A stretch of DNA of 5,452 nt from Anaerolineae bacterium (lineage in GTDB: Bacteria; Chloroflexota; Anaerolineae; Anaerolineales; Villigracilaceae), in NCBI GenBank assembly GCA_003524705.1, contig DQGV01000152.1, positions 1 through 5,452 on the forward strand, given 5' to 3'. Each line of letters begins with the position of its first letter. Position 1 is the first letter of the stretch. The position numbers and the translations under genes are program-made. A model generated the notes under the pieces. It had not been told where the DNA came from and did no database searches. It saw only the letters and a list, made by a program, of their open reading frames with translations. Below are positions 4,814-5,452 of the stretch, piece by piece.

Positions 4814-5452
4814 ATGCCACAAGATAAATCTCAATCTCCAACTGAAAAACAAAATATCCCAATGCATGTCGCCATCATTATGGATGGCAATGGGCGTTGG
4901 GCAAAATCGCGCGGGTTGCCACGTTTGTTTGGGCATCAAGCAGGCTCAAAGACTGTTAAGAAAATTATCACGGCTTGTTTAGAGCGTGGGATTAAATTTT
5001 TAACCTTGTATACTTTTTCAACTGAAAACTGGTCTCGCCCTGTGTTTGAAGTAAAAGGGCTGATGACATTAATCGGTGATTATATTGACCGCGAAGCCAT
5101 GAAGTTGCATAAACTTGGTGTGCGTTTTAAGCATTTAGGTCGCATTGAAGGCTTGCCAAAATTTTTACAAGAAAAAATTAAAAAAGCGATTGAACTCACT
5201 GAGAACAATTTAGGCATTACGGTATGTGTGGCATTAAATTATGGCGGACGAAACGATATTATTGATGCTGTTAAAGCCATCTTGGCAAGTGGTATCAAGC
5301 CTGAAGAAATCACTGAAGAAAAAGTTTCGGAATATTTAGCCACACGCGGAATCCCTGAACCAGATTTGGTCATTCGCACTAGTGGAGAAAACCGCCTCTC
5401 TAACTTTTTGGTTTGGGAAACTGCTTACAGCGAATTATTTTTTACGCCTGCA
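4814..5452 (+). CDS. uppS: Isoprenyl transferase / undecaprenyl diphosphate synthase (3' end outside the window)
   Basis: UppS is a cis-prenyltransferase that adds isopentenyl units to farnesyl diphosphate, making the C55 lipid carrier used to export peptidoglycan and surface glycans; it acts at the cytoplasmic face of the membrane. The frame is open to the last base, giving 213 codons of an expected roughly 230-250. Signatures are NIPMHVAIIMDGNGRWA (14-30, with the catalytic Asp24 and diphosphate-binding GNGR), RLFGH (37-41), FSTENW (68-73), NYGGR (142-146), RTSGE (188-192) and RLSNFLVWETAYSELFF (194-210). Only the last C-terminal segment is missing. The ATG at 4814 gives the usual short leader before the HVAIIMDG block; the next ATG (4862) would cut close to it. 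No Shine-Dalgarno is seen, and the promoter just upstream suggests a leaderless mRNA. It follows pyrF by 59 bp, so read-through from pyrF is also possible. Confidence 0.95.
   Translation, partial: MPQDKSQSPTEKQNIPMHVAIIMDGNGRWAKSRGLPRLFGHQAGSKTVKKIITACLERGIKFLTLYTFSTENWSRPVFEVKGLMTLIGDYIDREAMKLHKLGVRFKHLGRIEGLPKFLQEKIKKAIELTENNLGITVCVALNYGGRNDIIDAVKAILASGIKPEEITEEKVSEYLATRGIPEPDLVIRTSGENRLSNFLVWETAYSELFFTPA

Noticed and set aside
4088..4939. Minus-strand open frames opposite pyrF and uppS
   Set aside because: They overlap strongly supported enzymes in full and show no recognisable motifs.

Overview
The window reads as chromosomal DNA from a bacterium of the Chloroflexota, most likely class Anaerolineae. 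That placement is an inference: a SpoVS homologue, a secreted multi-domain lamin-tail protein with Thr/Pro-rich spacers, a type 2 (PyrF) OMP decarboxylase and moderately AT-rich DNA occur together there, but no marker gene settles it. All recognised genes are on the + strand.

Layout. (1) 2-331: the last 109 residues of dihydroorotase (pyrC); the gene begins outside the window. (2) 332-972: 641 bp without a gene. It starts with a 20-bp imperfect inverted repeat and then holds a dense cluster of DnaA boxes: four perfect TTATCCACA sites and two with one mismatch, between 508 and 818. Two perfect boxes sit head-to-tail at 801-818, followed by CCCC, then CTA-CTA-TTA-TTA, then a very AT-rich stretch. 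This is the layout of a bacterial basal unwinding element (DnaA boxes, GC spacer, DnaA-trios, unwinding region), so I call the region a probable chromosomal replication origin, although no dnaA gene is visible. (3) 973-1254: spoVS, a small protein of a family related to Alba-like nucleic-acid-binding folds, with its own promoter and a leader that can fold over its ribosome binding site and start codon. (4) 1255-1448: a spacer with a perfect 16-bp hairpin, a perfect TATAAT box inside an array of GGGTA half-sites, and a foldable leader. (5) 1449-3932: an 827-residue exported protein with four lamin-tail domains. (6) 3936-4754: pyrF, only 3 nt after the previous stop, so probably co-transcribed and translationally coupled. 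(7) 4779-4806: a good promoter whose predicted start falls on or next to the ATG of uppS (4814 to the window end, partial), suggesting a leaderless mRNA.

How the parts relate. pyrC and pyrF act in the same pathway (de novo UMP synthesis) and lie on either side of the candidate origin. uppS makes the lipid carrier for cell-wall and surface polymers. The lamin-tail protein is an exported protein of unknown function that shares a transcript with a nucleotide-synthesis gene. The most interesting part is the candidate origin with the adjacent SpoVS gene.
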